From Candidatus Zhuqueibacterota bacterium (GTDB lineage Bacteria; Zhuqueibacterota; Zhuqueibacteria; Oceanimicrobiales; Oceanimicrobiaceae), in NCBI GenBank assembly GCA_029262055.1, contig JAJDAD010000048.1, positions 1-64,000 of the forward strand: a stretch of DNA of 64,000 bases, given 5' to 3'. Below are positions 26,870 to 35,672 of this stretch, one piece after another. How positions within the stretch are numbered: the first letter of the stretch is position 1; every line of letters starts with the position of its first letter. The position numbers and the translations under genes are program-made. The notes beneath the pieces were generated by a model, which worked only from the letters and a program-made list of their open reading frames with translations, ran no database searches and was not told the origin of the DNA.

Positions 26870-26884
26870 GCAAGACGTGTGCCA
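26870..26884 (-). promoter_or_regulatory. Sigma-54 (-24/-12) promoter of the flagellar operon
   Basis: On the minus strand the sequence reads TGGCACACGTCTTGC. This is the full consensus TGGCAC-N5-TTGC with GG and GC the proper distance apart. The predicted start point, about 12 bases past the GC element (near 26859), lies just ahead of the flgB ribosome-binding site. An NtrC-type activator with GAFTGA is encoded at 27287-28672, which supports sigma-54 control. Confidence 0.88.
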
Positions 26885-27286
26885 GGGAAACGACAAGTAA
26901 AAAGAGTCTCATACGAGCCCATTTAAGTGATTGTTTTTTCTGTTATTATACTTACAACCTCATGGCACTAACCCCGTACCGCCCGGACTGAGCGGGCCGT
27001 GCTACCGGTAAAAACTCCCGGAGCTGCTAGGAGTTTTTTCCAGTCGGCTCCAAGTTTCCTGGCGCAGGCGGAAGGTTTTGAAAACAGTGGATCCGGGGAT
27101 AGAGATTCCGGGCAGGCAGAAACTTCCTGGCGGGTCTTCAGTCTCACATACCCTGGAGACAATAAGATATTATGTTAATGCTGGTACACTAATTGGAGAA
27201 GAAATCCCGGGAGGTCTCTGTGGTCGCAGCAGTGTGATGGAGGCGGTACGCCCTGGCACACTACCAGAGCTTTTACAGGTAGGTTT
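26885..27286. other. Regulatory gap between flagellar operon and its NtrC-type pair
   Basis: This 402-base stretch has no gene I can support. It holds a bidirectional terminator (27010-27039), and before it a GC-rich hairpin (GCCCG/CGGGC near 26990-27000). The part nearest the sigma-54 promoter would be expected to hold activator-binding sites. A segment resembling 'aagtttcctggcg' occurs twice (near 27051 and 27121), which I note but cannot assign. Confidence 0.5.
27010..27039. terminator. Bidirectional Rho-independent terminator
   Basis: AAAACTCC (27011-27018) pairs with GGAGTTTT (27030-27037), with an 11-base loop. T-runs follow the stem on both strands. On the minus strand it would end the kinase-activator transcript before the flgB promoter. 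Confidence 0.75.
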
Positions 27287-28672
27287 TTAGGCGCTTCTGG
27301 CCTCCAGGCCGTACAGCAGGATCTTATTGCGTAAGGTTTTCAGGGTAATTCCAAGAATTCCAGCGGTTTTGGTCTTGTGATAACCGTAGCGCTGCAGTGT
27401 GTTGATAATGAGATGCTTTTCCATTTCCTCGAGTGACAAATCGCCCGACGGCATGGCCGCCGATTGCGAAGCAGTCAGCAGATCGGAGTCCGGCAGGTAG
27501 TTCATGATGTGTTCAAGCCGAATCTCGTTGCTGCCCTTGCAACTAAGGACACAGCGCTGAATAAAGTTCTCCAGCTCCCTGACATTGCCCGGCCAGTCAT
27601 AGCCCTCCAGGCGGCTCATGACTTCCTGGCTGATGCGGGTGATTGACTTGGCGTACTTTGCCGAATACTTCCTGATGAAATGATCGCAGAGCCTGGGGAT
27701 ATCATCCTTGCGATCCCGCAAAGGCGGAATTGAAATGTTCAGGACATTCAGGCGGAAATAGACATCCTGGCGAAAACGGCCTTCTGCCACGGCTTTCTGT
27801 ACATCGCAATTGGTCGTGGCGATAATACGTACATCGGTTTTCATGAGCTGGTTACTGCCGACGCGGGAAAACTCACCCTCCTGCAGTACACGAAGCAGTT
27901 TAGCCTGTAAGTGCGGTGGCATTTCAGTGACTTCATCGAGGAGCAATGTCCCTTCGTGCGCCTCCTCAAATACGCCTTTCAATCGGCGTGTTGCCCCGGT
28001 AAACGCTCCCTTCTCGTGGCCAAACAGTTGGCTTTCGATCAGATTCTCCGGGATTGAAGCGCAGTTGATCTTGATAAACGGTTTTGCGCGGCGGCTGCTG
28101 TTGTAATGAATAGCCGACGCTATCAGCTCCTTGCCGGTGCCGTTTTCGCTCTGTATAAAAGCACTCGCATCACTTTCAAAAGCAACTTCCAGTGAGCTGA
28201 GAAGTCTTTTGATATTGTGGTTCTCGCCCACAAAGCTGTCAAGAGAATAGCCCCCGTCGAGTGCCTTGCGCAGATCCCGGTTTTCTTCTTCCAGTCGTTT
28301 TGTTGAGAAGTATCTGTCAACGCAGATCTTGATCTCGTCAAGAGAGAACGGCTTCGTGATATAATCGTAGGCACCCCGCTTAATGGCCGCAACCGCGTGT
28401 TCTATTGTGCCAAATGCCGTGATCATGACCACACTCGTATCCGGAGCCGTTGATTTTACCTTGTCCAGCACTTCCATGCCGGAGATATTCGGCATCCGGA
28501 CGTCGGTCAAAACCATGTCATACGGCTCTCTGTCTATCTGTTCAAGTGCCTCCTTACCATCATCCAGAAGTGTTACATCAAAACGCCAGCGCTGTAGTGC
28601 CTGCTGCAGGGATGAGCCGATCAGCGGCTCATCGTCGACAATCAGTATTCGCCTTCTTGTGGAGTTGTTCAT
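27287..28672 (-). CDS. Sigma-54-dependent response regulator (NtrC/FlrC type)
   Basis: A 461-residue activator with three parts: an N-terminal receiver (acceptor D57 in 'DMVLTDVRMP', lysine in 'YITKPF'), an AAA+ domain (about 145-380) with the sigma-54 contact loop GAFTGA at 222-227 and 'GTLLLDEVTEMP', and a C-terminal Fis-type helix-turn-helix ('TLQRYGYHKTKTAGILGITLKTL'). The P-loop is unusual, S-E-N-G-T-G-K-E instead of G-E-S-G-T-G-K-E. The gene overlaps the kinase gene by 44 bases. Its position just upstream of a sigma-54 promoter for flgB makes it the likely master activator of the flagellar operon, comparable to FlrC/FleR. Confidence 0.92.
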   Translation of the reverse strand: MNNSTRRRILIVDDEPLIGSSLQQALQRWRFDVTLLDDGKEALEQIDREPYDMVLTDVRMPNISGMEVLDKVKSTAPDTSVVMITAFGTIEHAVAAIKRGAYDYITKPFSLDEIKICVDRYFSTKRLEEENRDLRKALDGGYSLDSFVGENHNIKRLLSSLEVAFESDASAFIQSENGTGKELIASAIHYNSSRRAKPFIKINCASIPENLIESQLFGHEKGAFTGATRRLKGVFEEAHEGTLLLDEVTEMPPHLQAKLLRVLQEGEFSRVGSNQLMKTDVRIIATTNCDVQKAVAEGRFRQDVYFRLNVLNISIPPLRDRKDDIPRLCDHFIRKYSAKYAKSITRISQEVMSRLEGYDWPGNVRELENFIQRCVLSCKGSNEIRLEHIMNYLPDSDLLTASQSAAMPSGDLSLEEMEKHLIINTLQRYGYHKTKTAGILGITLKTLRNKILLYGLEARSA

Positions 28673-29468
28673 AGTCAGTCAACGGTAGTGCCGTCCGCAC
28701 TACCACGCCTTTCGTGTGTTGGTCCGCAATCCAGATTCTGCCGCCGTGTTTTTCGACGATCAAACGTGAGGTCGGAAGTCCGAGTCCCATGCCGTAGGTT
28801 TTCGTAGTATAAAAAGGATAGAACGGTTTTTCGAAGTCAGTTTCTTGCAGGCCAGTGCCCTGGTCCGCAATGTCAAGTAAGATGTGCTTTTCGGAAACAG
28901 ACACAGACAGAGTTATTTCGCCGCCGTTCGGCATTGCCGTGACTGCATTTTGCAGGATGTTTCTAATCGCCTGTAACATCAGAACGGGATCGATGGTTAC
29001 ATGGCAGATTGGCCCGGCGCTGCACTGCCGGAACGTGTATTCACTTTGTCCTCCATCATTGAGTTCCAGTTTGAGCGTTCCCACTGCCCGAATCAAAATA
29101 TCACTGAAGTCACAATTCACTTTTTGTAGCCGTACAGGCCGGCTGAATACGATAAGATTCTCGACGATCTTGTCGATTCTTTCGATACCCTGCAGGATCC
29201 CGCCGATATTTCCGGCCTGCACCTGATTATTGTCATCTGAAAGCAACTCGACAAGCGTCGCGATACCGGCCAGCGGATTTCTGATTTCATGGGCCAGGTT
29301 CCCGGCCATTTCTTCAAGGTAATCGCGCGGAATATTCTCGCTGATTTGATAGGCATCTATTTTCTCGCTAATGCGTGAGTATGCCTGTTCTATACTCGAA
29401 ATCGAGGAATTGAAGGTTTCGAAGCCTTTCTCAATCTCAGAGAATGGAGAAGTTTCCCGGGTTGTCAA
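28629..29468 (-). CDS. Soluble sensor histidine kinase (FlrB/FleS-like)
   Basis: A 279-residue kinase with no membrane segment. A short helical N-terminus (about 10-50) precedes the phospho-acceptor H60 in 'NLAHEIRNPLAGI', and the ATPase domain shows the N box ('NILQNAVTAM'), G1 ('DQGTGL') and 'FYTTKTYGMGLGLPTSRLIV'. There is no recognisable PAS domain, although FlrB/FleS carry one. The start is a TTG at 29468 without a good Shine-Dalgarno site, so the true N-terminus is uncertain. The 3' end overlaps the activator gene by 44 bases. Confidence 0.85.
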   Translation of the reverse strand: MTTRETSPFSEIEKGFETFNSSISSIEQAYSRISEKIDAYQISENIPRDYLEEMAGNLAHEIRNPLAGIATLVELLSDDNNQVQAGNIGGILQGIERIDKIVENLIVFSRPVRLQKVNCDFSDILIRAVGTLKLELNDGGQSEYTFRQCSAGPICHVTIDPVLMLQAIRNILQNAVTAMPNGGEITLSVSVSEKHILLDIADQGTGLQETDFEKPFYPFYTTKTYGMGLGLPTSRLIVEKHGGRIWIADQHTKGVVVRTALPLTDYEQLHKKANTDCRR

Positions 29469-29712
29469 TGGTCGTTGTTTGATTGGTAAATGGTAAATAG
29501 ATGACAGAGTTCTTACTGTTATCGTCTGGGGCGGAACGGCACTTTACCGGTGGAAACGAAATGGCTGGAATATTACAAATACTTGAAAAAACAGGTGTTA
29601 CATCATCACAACAAGCGAAAACTGAAGCATGTTACAGCAATCTAACTCCGGCATATGAGGTCGTGCCGAAGTCAGGCCAGGGGACGTCGCGCCAAGGTCA
29701 GACAGGGTAACC

Positions 29713-30615
29713 CTAGGGGCGCAGAACGAAGAAAGAAACCGTATCCGCCAACGCCGACCCGAACACGCCAATACCATCCCCGTCAATGTGAAAAGCGGGT
29801 TCGTGAAAGTTGCCGTCGATCTCCTGGACCGTATCGTGAGTCGTCAGGAAGTCCTTGAAATTGTTGTCTGCGGCATAGACAATTGCCTGATAATCACCAT
29901 AAAACCAGGTGAGAAAGGAAAAGATATCCATGGAAGATTGACCGGGCGTCAACGGTGTATCCTGAATCCAGGTAAAGGTATAGGCGTAATCGGCGAAATC
30001 ATTCAGAACATCGTCAACATCGAAATCACCGAACGGGTTATCATAAATGAAAGTTGATGTATCGGCGTCCAGGGCTGAAACCGAAACCGCATAAAAGCTG
30101 GTGCCGGGCGAACGCTCAAAAGTGACCGAAAAATCGACCAACTCGCCGCTTGCATCGCGCTGGCGGAACTGCCTGCTGCCCAGCACAGAACGCTCCTCCA
30201 AAACGCTGAAACCTGCTTGCGGCACGGTGGTCTCGGATCTGGCGCTCAGCACACGTCCGTCAATTGTCGTCTGTACTTCGAGTATGTAGGAACGGCCGCT
30301 GCGCACCTGCAGATCGCCGGCGTCGTAAAAGCCGGTTTCAGGATTATAGGTAAGCCGATGTGCAGCATTGTCTTGCGCATCCACGATCTCCGCGTTCGCG
30401 TCCGTAACGATTATGTCATCCGGAGCAATGCGCACATTGAGCGGAAAATTGCGCATAATCCTGACGGCAGCCGGCTGCCCCGGAATCAACGTACCCTGAA
30501 TGACGATTTTCGGTTCAAATGACGCATCGGTTATGTTCACTTTGCCTTCACCGCATGAAGCGAACAAGCCGGCAGCCACTGCCAGAAGCGCCAGGCTTAG
30601 CAATTTTGATTTCAT
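29713..30615 (-). CDS. DUF4249-family surface lipoprotein
   Basis: A 300-residue lipoprotein. The signal peptide ends in a lipobox, L-F-A-S-C, with the cysteine at about residue 21. The body is beta-rich, with 'VIQGTLIPGQPAAVRIMRN', 'DAGDLQVRSGRSYILEVQT' and 'PGTSFYAVSVSALD', matching DUF4249, a family encoded beside TonB-dependent receptors in Bacteroidetes and relatives. It follows the receptor gene at 30702-33029 after an 86-base gap, so the two likely form a surface substrate-binding and uptake pair. The substrate is unknown. Confidence 0.85.
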   Translation of the reverse strand: MKSKLLSLALLAVAAGLFASCGEGKVNITDASFEPKIVIQGTLIPGQPAAVRIMRNFPLNVRIAPDDIIVTDANAEIVDAQDNAAHRLTYNPETGFYDAGDLQVRSGRSYILEVQTTIDGRVLSARSETTVPQAGFSVLEERSVLGSRQFRQRDASGELVDFSVTFERSPGTSFYAVSVSALDADTSTFIYDNPFGDFDVDDVLNDFADYAYTFTWIQDTPLTPGQSSMDIFSFLTWFYGDYQAIVYAADNNFKDFLTTHDTVQEIDGNFHEPAFHIDGDGIGVFGSALADTVSFFVLRP

Positions 30616-30701
30616 GTGTTTGGTCTCACGATTTTCGGGTCGCCTGGTGGCAGAACGTCAATTCTGCTTTCTCGCGGCAAATCACCGGGTAAATAAATCC
30701 A

Positions 30702-33029
30702 CTAAAACTCAAAACTCACGCCCACCGTAGGCAGAATCGGAAACATCTGCTGAACATCGATATCCGGTTCGCCGAATATGTTGTCATAGTCAACGAACCA
30801 GACATTCTTACGATTGCCGATATTAAAAATCTGCAAATACGGGTACATGGACCAGCTACGAAAATGGCGCTCGTAGGTGATGCTGAGATCAAGCCGGGCG
30901 TATGCCGGCAAGCGCAAATCGTTGATCGCACGCGGAAACAGTTCATACTCATTCACCGGCCGGTCAGGTAACGCATTGATAAAATAGGCCGAGCCTGGCA
31001 AAGTGATCGGTTGTCCGGTGGTATAGATAAAAGTCATTCCGAACTTCCAGTTTGATTTGTGACGCATCGGCGCCTGCCCGCGCCAGCTTCTCTTCAAGTT
31101 TTTCCAGTCGATATTTGCCACCACATTTACCGCGTGGCGCCGGTCGTGGCGCGGTGCGAAACTGACGCCGCGGTTTATGTTGTCCGTGGTATATTTTGTC
31201 GAAGCCAGGCTGTACGCGAGCCAGCCTGTCACGGCACCACGCTCCTTGCGCAGCAACATTTCAATTCCCGCACTCTCACCATCACCGCGGTTAAACACAC
31301 CCCGCGTCTTGGTATAAATCGGTTCGCCGTTCTCAAATTCGTCGGCAATCAACTCCGTCGCCACTAGCTGGTTAAATGAGTAGATGTTGCTGTAGTCCTT
31401 GTAAAACGCCTCGACCTCAAGTTGAAAGGAATTAGCGAGATCTTTTGAAATACCGGCAATCAGGTGGCTGGACGAGGATTCTTTTTGGAATCTGTTTGAA
31501 GAAAACCAGATGTCCGCCACGAAAGCACGTGGGATCCGGTGCAAATACTGGTAGTAAACACCGCCTGCGGCCTTCAAGTTGACCGAGTCGCTCAACCGGT
31601 ACTTGGCTGAAAACCGCGGCGCAAGATTGCGGAAAGTCTCATCCGTGTCGAACAGGTTAAATCGCAAGCCCGCTTCGATATCCCAGCGGTAAGTCGGCCG
31701 CCAGCTCTCATGCAGATAAAGCACATAATGCCGGGGCCGGTTGTCCACATTTATTTTCCCTCCGGGAAATCCCTGTCTGAAAATCAAGTGTAGATTCTTT
31801 TGTTCGAAGCCAAAGCTGGAAGTCAGGCGTTCGGAATGATAGAGGTCAAGACTACCCTTGAAGGTAAAATCAGACACGAAGTTCTTTTCGGTAATGTCGA
31901 TGGTCTCACCAAAATCAAAGTCCGAATCAAACCTGCTGCCGGTGACCCAGAAGTTGCCGAACAAGCGTGGCGAAAGAATTCTCGTCCAACGGATGCTGCC
32001 GGTACGATTGCCCCAGTCGTAGGTCAATGACGCTTCGTCATCCACACCCTCATTCAGGGTAAAATCAAGCTGATCTTCGCCGCCGTAAGCGCTCACCGTC
32101 AGCTTGTTGCGCGCATCCAGATCGAAAAAAGCTTTGACATTGCCGTCGTAGAAATAGTAGTCAGGTACATTGTCAATCGCCTTGGCGATGGTTTTGTCAA
32201 AATAGGTTCTTCGGAAGGAGCCGGAGAGGGAACCGATTTTTCCCAGTGGCATCTGAATGGTCGTTTTCGCACTTAGCAGGCTGATTGCCCCGCTTGCCTC
32301 AAACTCCTCACGGTTTCCATCCAGGTTGGTGACGTCCAGTATCGAAGAAAGCCGTCCGCCGTACTTGGCGTTGAAGCCGCCCTTGGACAGCTCGACCCGC
32401 TTGATGGCATCGGTATTGAATGTCGAAAAAATGCCAAACGCGTGTTCCGGATTGTAGACATCCGTGCCATCGAGAAGGTTGAGGTTCTGGTCTGGTGTGC
32501 CACCGCGCACGTACAAAGCGGAAGAAAAGTCCGACAACGGCAGAATCCCGGGTAAGGTCTGCAGGGAACGCAGCAGATCCGCCTCAGCAACCTGTGGGAT
32601 TTGTTTGATCTGCCGGGCGGAAAGCTCTATTTTTGAAATCGGCTTCTCAAACAGTTTTTCCGCATTGGGAATTGCATCCTCAGTTACAATCACCTTCTGC
32701 AGTTCAATATTCTGTTCCTCCAGGCTGACCGTGATGGTCTTTTCATCGCCAACTGCAACCGCAAAATCACGTTTGATGACTTTGTAGCCGATGTAGTGAA
32801 ACACCAGCGTGTACGAACCCGGCGGCACCTTTGGAATGACGTAATAGCCGCTGACATTCGTGCTGCTGCCAATCAGAGTACCTTCGATATACACGTTGGC
32901 GCCAATCAAGGCCTCGCCATTTGCCGCATCATAAACAAATCCGCCCACACTCGCCTTCGGGGCAGATTGTGCGCTCACCTGGACCGTAGTGCAAGTAAGC
33001 CACAGAAAAGCCCAAATCATCTTTTCCAA
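30702..33029 (-). CDS. TonB-dependent receptor with carboxypeptidase-like N-terminal domain
   Basis: An outer-membrane transporter of 775 residues. It has a signal peptide (cleavage near 'VSAQSAPKA'), a carboxypeptidase D regulatory-like domain (about 25-110), a plug with 'LPGILPLSDFSSALYVRGGT' and 'YGGRLSSILDV', and a beta barrel ending in an aromatic residue. It is shorter than typical SusC proteins. A GGAGG lies just before a TTG at 33029; the ATG at 33020 is too far from it, so TTG is the better start. The DUF4249 gene downstream is its partner. Confidence 0.9.
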   Translation of the reverse strand: MEKMIWAFLWLTCTTVQVSAQSAPKASVGGFVYDAANGEALIGANVYIEGTLIGSSTNVSGYYVIPKVPPGSYTLVFHYIGYKVIKRDFAVAVGDEKTITVSLEEQNIELQKVIVTEDAIPNAEKLFEKPISKIELSARQIKQIPQVAEADLLRSLQTLPGILPLSDFSSALYVRGGTPDQNLNLLDGTDVYNPEHAFGIFSTFNTDAIKRVELSKGGFNAKYGGRLSSILDVTNLDGNREEFEASGAISLLSAKTTIQMPLGKIGSLSGSFRRTYFDKTIAKAIDNVPDYYFYDGNVKAFFDLDARNKLTVSAYGGEDQLDFTLNEGVDDEASLTYDWGNRTGSIRWTRILSPRLFGNFWVTGSRFDSDFDFGETIDITEKNFVSDFTFKGSLDLYHSERLTSSFGFEQKNLHLIFRQGFPGGKINVDNRPRHYVLYLHESWRPTYRWDIEAGLRFNLFDTDETFRNLAPRFSAKYRLSDSVNLKAAGGVYYQYLHRIPRAFVADIWFSSNRFQKESSSSHLIAGISKDLANSFQLEVEAFYKDYSNIYSFNQLVATELIADEFENGEPIYTKTRGVFNRGDGESAGIEMLLRKERGAVTGWLAYSLASTKYTTDNINRGVSFAPRHDRRHAVNVVANIDWKNLKRSWRGQAPMRHKSNWKFGMTFIYTTGQPITLPGSAYFINALPDRPVNEYELFPRAINDLRLPAYARLDLSITYERHFRSWSMYPYLQIFNIGNRKNVWFVDYDNIFGEPDIDVQQMFPILPTVGVSFEF

Positions 33030-33373
33030 CTCTAACCTCCTATTTAAACCAGCCTCCTATTTCCTCTGCCAATTGAACGTAGGAACGGCGCAATAGTTTT
33101 AAACTAGTGTGCTTCCGCATCGAATATGCTACAAGGTCTGCACGGCCAGACATTTCATGCAGGATAGACCGCGGTGGCCAGCAAACAAGCAGGTGACTTC
33201 AATTATCGCGCCACAATGCAGAGCCTGGTGAAATGTTGTGCTTAACTGTTCAAATCAATTGAGTTAGGAGAGCTTAAAGGAAGGGGCACTTATGGCGTTC
33301 TACGATGCAAAGACGCCACACATATGGTGAGATCGCACACGCCGGGTCTCTGAAGCGAAGGGAGCGGCGCAGT
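33030..33373. other. Intergenic stretch between TonB receptor and ParA gene
   Basis: The stretch is 344 bases with no gene. It includes the receptor's upstream region: a GGAGG site, a second 'cctcctattt' copy (33037-33046 and 33053-33062) and a 15-base motif at 33088-33102, which recurs upstream of ppk. No clear terminator for the ParA-end of the neighbouring operon is visible. Confidence 0.5.
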
Positions 33374-34117
33374 TCAGGAAGTGACTTCACCCCAAAGTGA
33401 CAGATATGCCTGCGCGGCGCGTGAGTCCGGTTTGAAGTACGGCAGCGGCTGGCGGAACACGCCCATTTTTTCCACATCAGACAGGTAAGGGATCTGCGCT
33501 TGCAGAAACCGGCCAGGATATGCGTTCACGTCACCGATGATCTGGCGGTGCATGCTCTTTCGACTTTCTACCATGCAAAAGTATGGCCGTAACATTCCCC
33601 TGCTCAGTCGTTCTTTTTTGAAGAAATCGACCAACTGCAAGTAACACCGAAGCGACAAAGTGGTTGGAATGACAGGCACCAGAATGACATCGGCAGCGCG
33701 AAAAACATTTTCCGAAACCAGCGTGATGTTGGGAGGGCAATCCAGAAACAGATAATCGTAGGCGTCGCCAAACGGCTGCAAGACTTCGCGCAGACGCTTC
33801 CGCGACCGTTTGCAGCCGTCAAGCTCAATATCGAGGTTACGGTAGGAAAAATCTGCAGGAAGCAAGTCCAGATTTTCAAAGTCCGTGCCCTTGATATTCT
33901 TGTCGACTTTCTTTCCCCCCTTCAGAAACTTGCTCGAACTGTATTTGCGCTCCGGACGGATTCTAAAATAGAACGAGGCCGAACCCTGCGGGTCGAGGTC
34001 GCAAAGCAAGGTGCGTTTGCCCTGCAGCGCCGAAAAGTAGGCCAGGTTGACACAACTGGTGGTCTTGCCGACGCCGCCCTTGATGCTGTACAACGCTACA
34101 ATTTTCAAAGGATGCAT
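33374..34117 (-). CDS. ParA/MinD-family ATPase in a polyphosphate operon
   Basis: A 247-residue ParA-type ATPase. It starts with a deviant Walker A motif K-G-G-V-G-K-T-T (signature lysine at K13, K18), then 'LLCDLDPQGSASFYF', and Walker B 'YDYLFLDCPPNITLV'. Such ATPases position plasmids, chromosomes, carboxysomes and other cargo. The ATG at 34117 is 13 bases after the CHAD gene stops; the longer frame lies inside the CHAD gene. It is not an FlhG: it sits with the CHAD-protein gene and ppk, so polyphosphate granules are the likely cargo, by inference. No ParB-like or partner gene is visible. Confidence 0.88.
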   Translation of the reverse strand: MHPLKIVALYSIKGGVGKTTSCVNLAYFSALQGKRTLLCDLDPQGSASFYFRIRPERKYSSSKFLKGGKKVDKNIKGTDFENLDLLPADFSYRNLDIELDGCKRSRKRLREVLQPFGDAYDYLFLDCPPNITLVSENVFRAADVILVPVIPTTLSLRCYLQLVDFFKKERLSRGMLRPYFCMVESRKSMHRQIIGDVNAYPGRFLQAQIPYLSDVEKMGVFRQPLPYFKPDSRAAQAYLSLWGEVTS

Positions 34118-34130
34118 CCCCTTAAATTGA

Positions 34131-35669
34131 TCACTTGAAAAGCTCCGCCACAAGATCGCGGTTGCTGCGACTGCGGAACGTGCTAAATTTTTCCTCAAAC
34201 TCAGAACGGGTCCTGAGTTGCTGCCGGTGCAGCACGCTGAGCAGACCACCCAGAGCGGCCCCTCGTTCGATGGCGTTTTTGCCGTCCGGTCTAAGTTTGC
34301 GCAGGTGGCTCTGCAAATCCTCCTGTTGCACGGTGAGGTCGTTAAAATCACCCAGATTTTCCTGCAGCTTCTTTAGCTGCCGGATCAACACCGTGATTTT
34401 TTCAGCGTGAAACAGAGACTCAAAGAACTCAAGCAAATAGCGCAGCTTCTTGCATTCGATGCGCAGATCGTGCAGGCACTGGTCAGGACTTTCTTTGGTG
34501 ATGCGCTTGCCGTCGCGCAGGATTTTTTTGTAGCGCTTCAGAATTGTGCTTTTGGCGACCTCCTGAATGGGCAAGGATGAATTGGCGCCGACCGCGCTGC
34601 CGGCAAGCTCCTCGACTTCGACAAACTCCCGAATTGCTGCCAGGGCCTCGCGATAACGTTTCGATTTCATCGCGGTGCGGAGTTTTTGATGCTCGTTGTT
34701 CCGCATTCGTTCCAGGGAATCAAATAGCGGTCGCAGGCCGGCGCGCAACTCTTCGGCTAAAGCGTGCTCATACTTTTTGCGTTGCAGGAGATAAACATCG
34801 AGATCGCGATGCCTGTTTGTGATTTGTCCCAAGTAGGCAAAATGTTGTTTCAGGGTTAACGTGGTTTCGTCCGTAAACACGCCTTTGATTTGAGTCAGAG
34901 CCGAGCGGGCCCGCCGGCAAGCAACCCGGAAGTCGTGCAAAAACTCCGAATCGATGTCTCCCAGCACGCCGGCCTCATTTTCCTGAATGACCGAAAACAA
35001 GTTTTCCAGGATTTGTTGCGCGGCAACGGCTGCAGGCGTCTCGGAGGTAAGCTGCAAATCCGGCTTGGAAATATACTTGCCCGGTTTACGGCCTGACGTG
35101 CTCAGAGTCGCGGCAAGCAGAGTGTCCGGGGTCTCGCTCAGCCCCGATTTCGCGAGCATGTTGACCACCTGCGCACAGGCCATGGCATAACCTCGAATCG
35201 GCTGCACGGTCAGGCGCGCCAACTTCTGCTTCGGTCTTTTGTTGCCAACCTCAACTGAGTCGATTGAGAGCCTAGCCACGGTTTTGGCATCCTGATTCAG
35301 AATGCGCATGCTTTCGGTAACGTGCATACACCGGGCAACGGCCAGCAGGGCGCGTACGCCGAGCAGTTCCTGCAAGTGCTGCCGGGCAGCCGGCTCCGGG
35401 AAGTCCTGCCAGAACGCCGGTATCTGGCGTGGCCCCGCGCCCAGATCAGAAACGGCGACCGGAGATACCAGACTACTGAGCGTGTACTTACCCTTGCTCT
35501 CAGCCAAGGTGAGGTTACGGCTGAACAGACGCCAATCAAAGGTATCGAAATAGGTTCGACGGACCGTTTGCTTCGGCTCCTGTTGCCCGGAAAAAGCATC
35601 AGCCACTTTCTCTTCAAATTCGTTGAGGGAAAAATCCTCAGGGATGGCAAAAAAACGTGCGGAAAGCAA
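34131..35669 (-). CDS. CHAD-domain protein with degenerate CYTH-like N-terminus
   Basis: A 512-residue protein. The C-terminal part (about 220-500) is a CHAD domain, helical and basic, with the histidine-bearing repeats 'FLHDFRVACRRARSAL' and 'CLHDLRIECKKLRYLLEFF' that bind polyphosphate in known members. The N-terminal 200 residues have the CYTH hallmark 'YFDTFDWRLFSRNLTL' but lack the catalytic E-x-E-x-K at the start, so they are probably not an active triphosphatase. The start is a TTG at 35669, with AAGGA 10 bases upstream inside the ppk end. It lies 3 bases after ppk. Confidence 0.85.
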   Translation of the reverse strand: MLSARFFAIPEDFSLNEFEEKVADAFSGQQEPKQTVRRTYFDTFDWRLFSRNLTLAESKGKYTLSSLVSPVAVSDLGAGPRQIPAFWQDFPEPAARQHLQELLGVRALLAVARCMHVTESMRILNQDAKTVARLSIDSVEVGNKRPKQKLARLTVQPIRGYAMACAQVVNMLAKSGLSETPDTLLAATLSTSGRKPGKYISKPDLQLTSETPAAVAAQQILENLFSVIQENEAGVLGDIDSEFLHDFRVACRRARSALTQIKGVFTDETTLTLKQHFAYLGQITNRHRDLDVYLLQRKKYEHALAEELRAGLRPLFDSLERMRNNEHQKLRTAMKSKRYREALAAIREFVEVEELAGSAVGANSSLPIQEVAKSTILKRYKKILRDGKRITKESPDQCLHDLRIECKKLRYLLEFFESLFHAEKITVLIRQLKKLQENLGDFNDLTVQQEDLQSHLRKLRPDGKNAIERGAALGGLLSVLHRQQLRTRSEFEEKFSTFRSRSNRDLVAELFK

Positions 35670-35672
35670 GTA

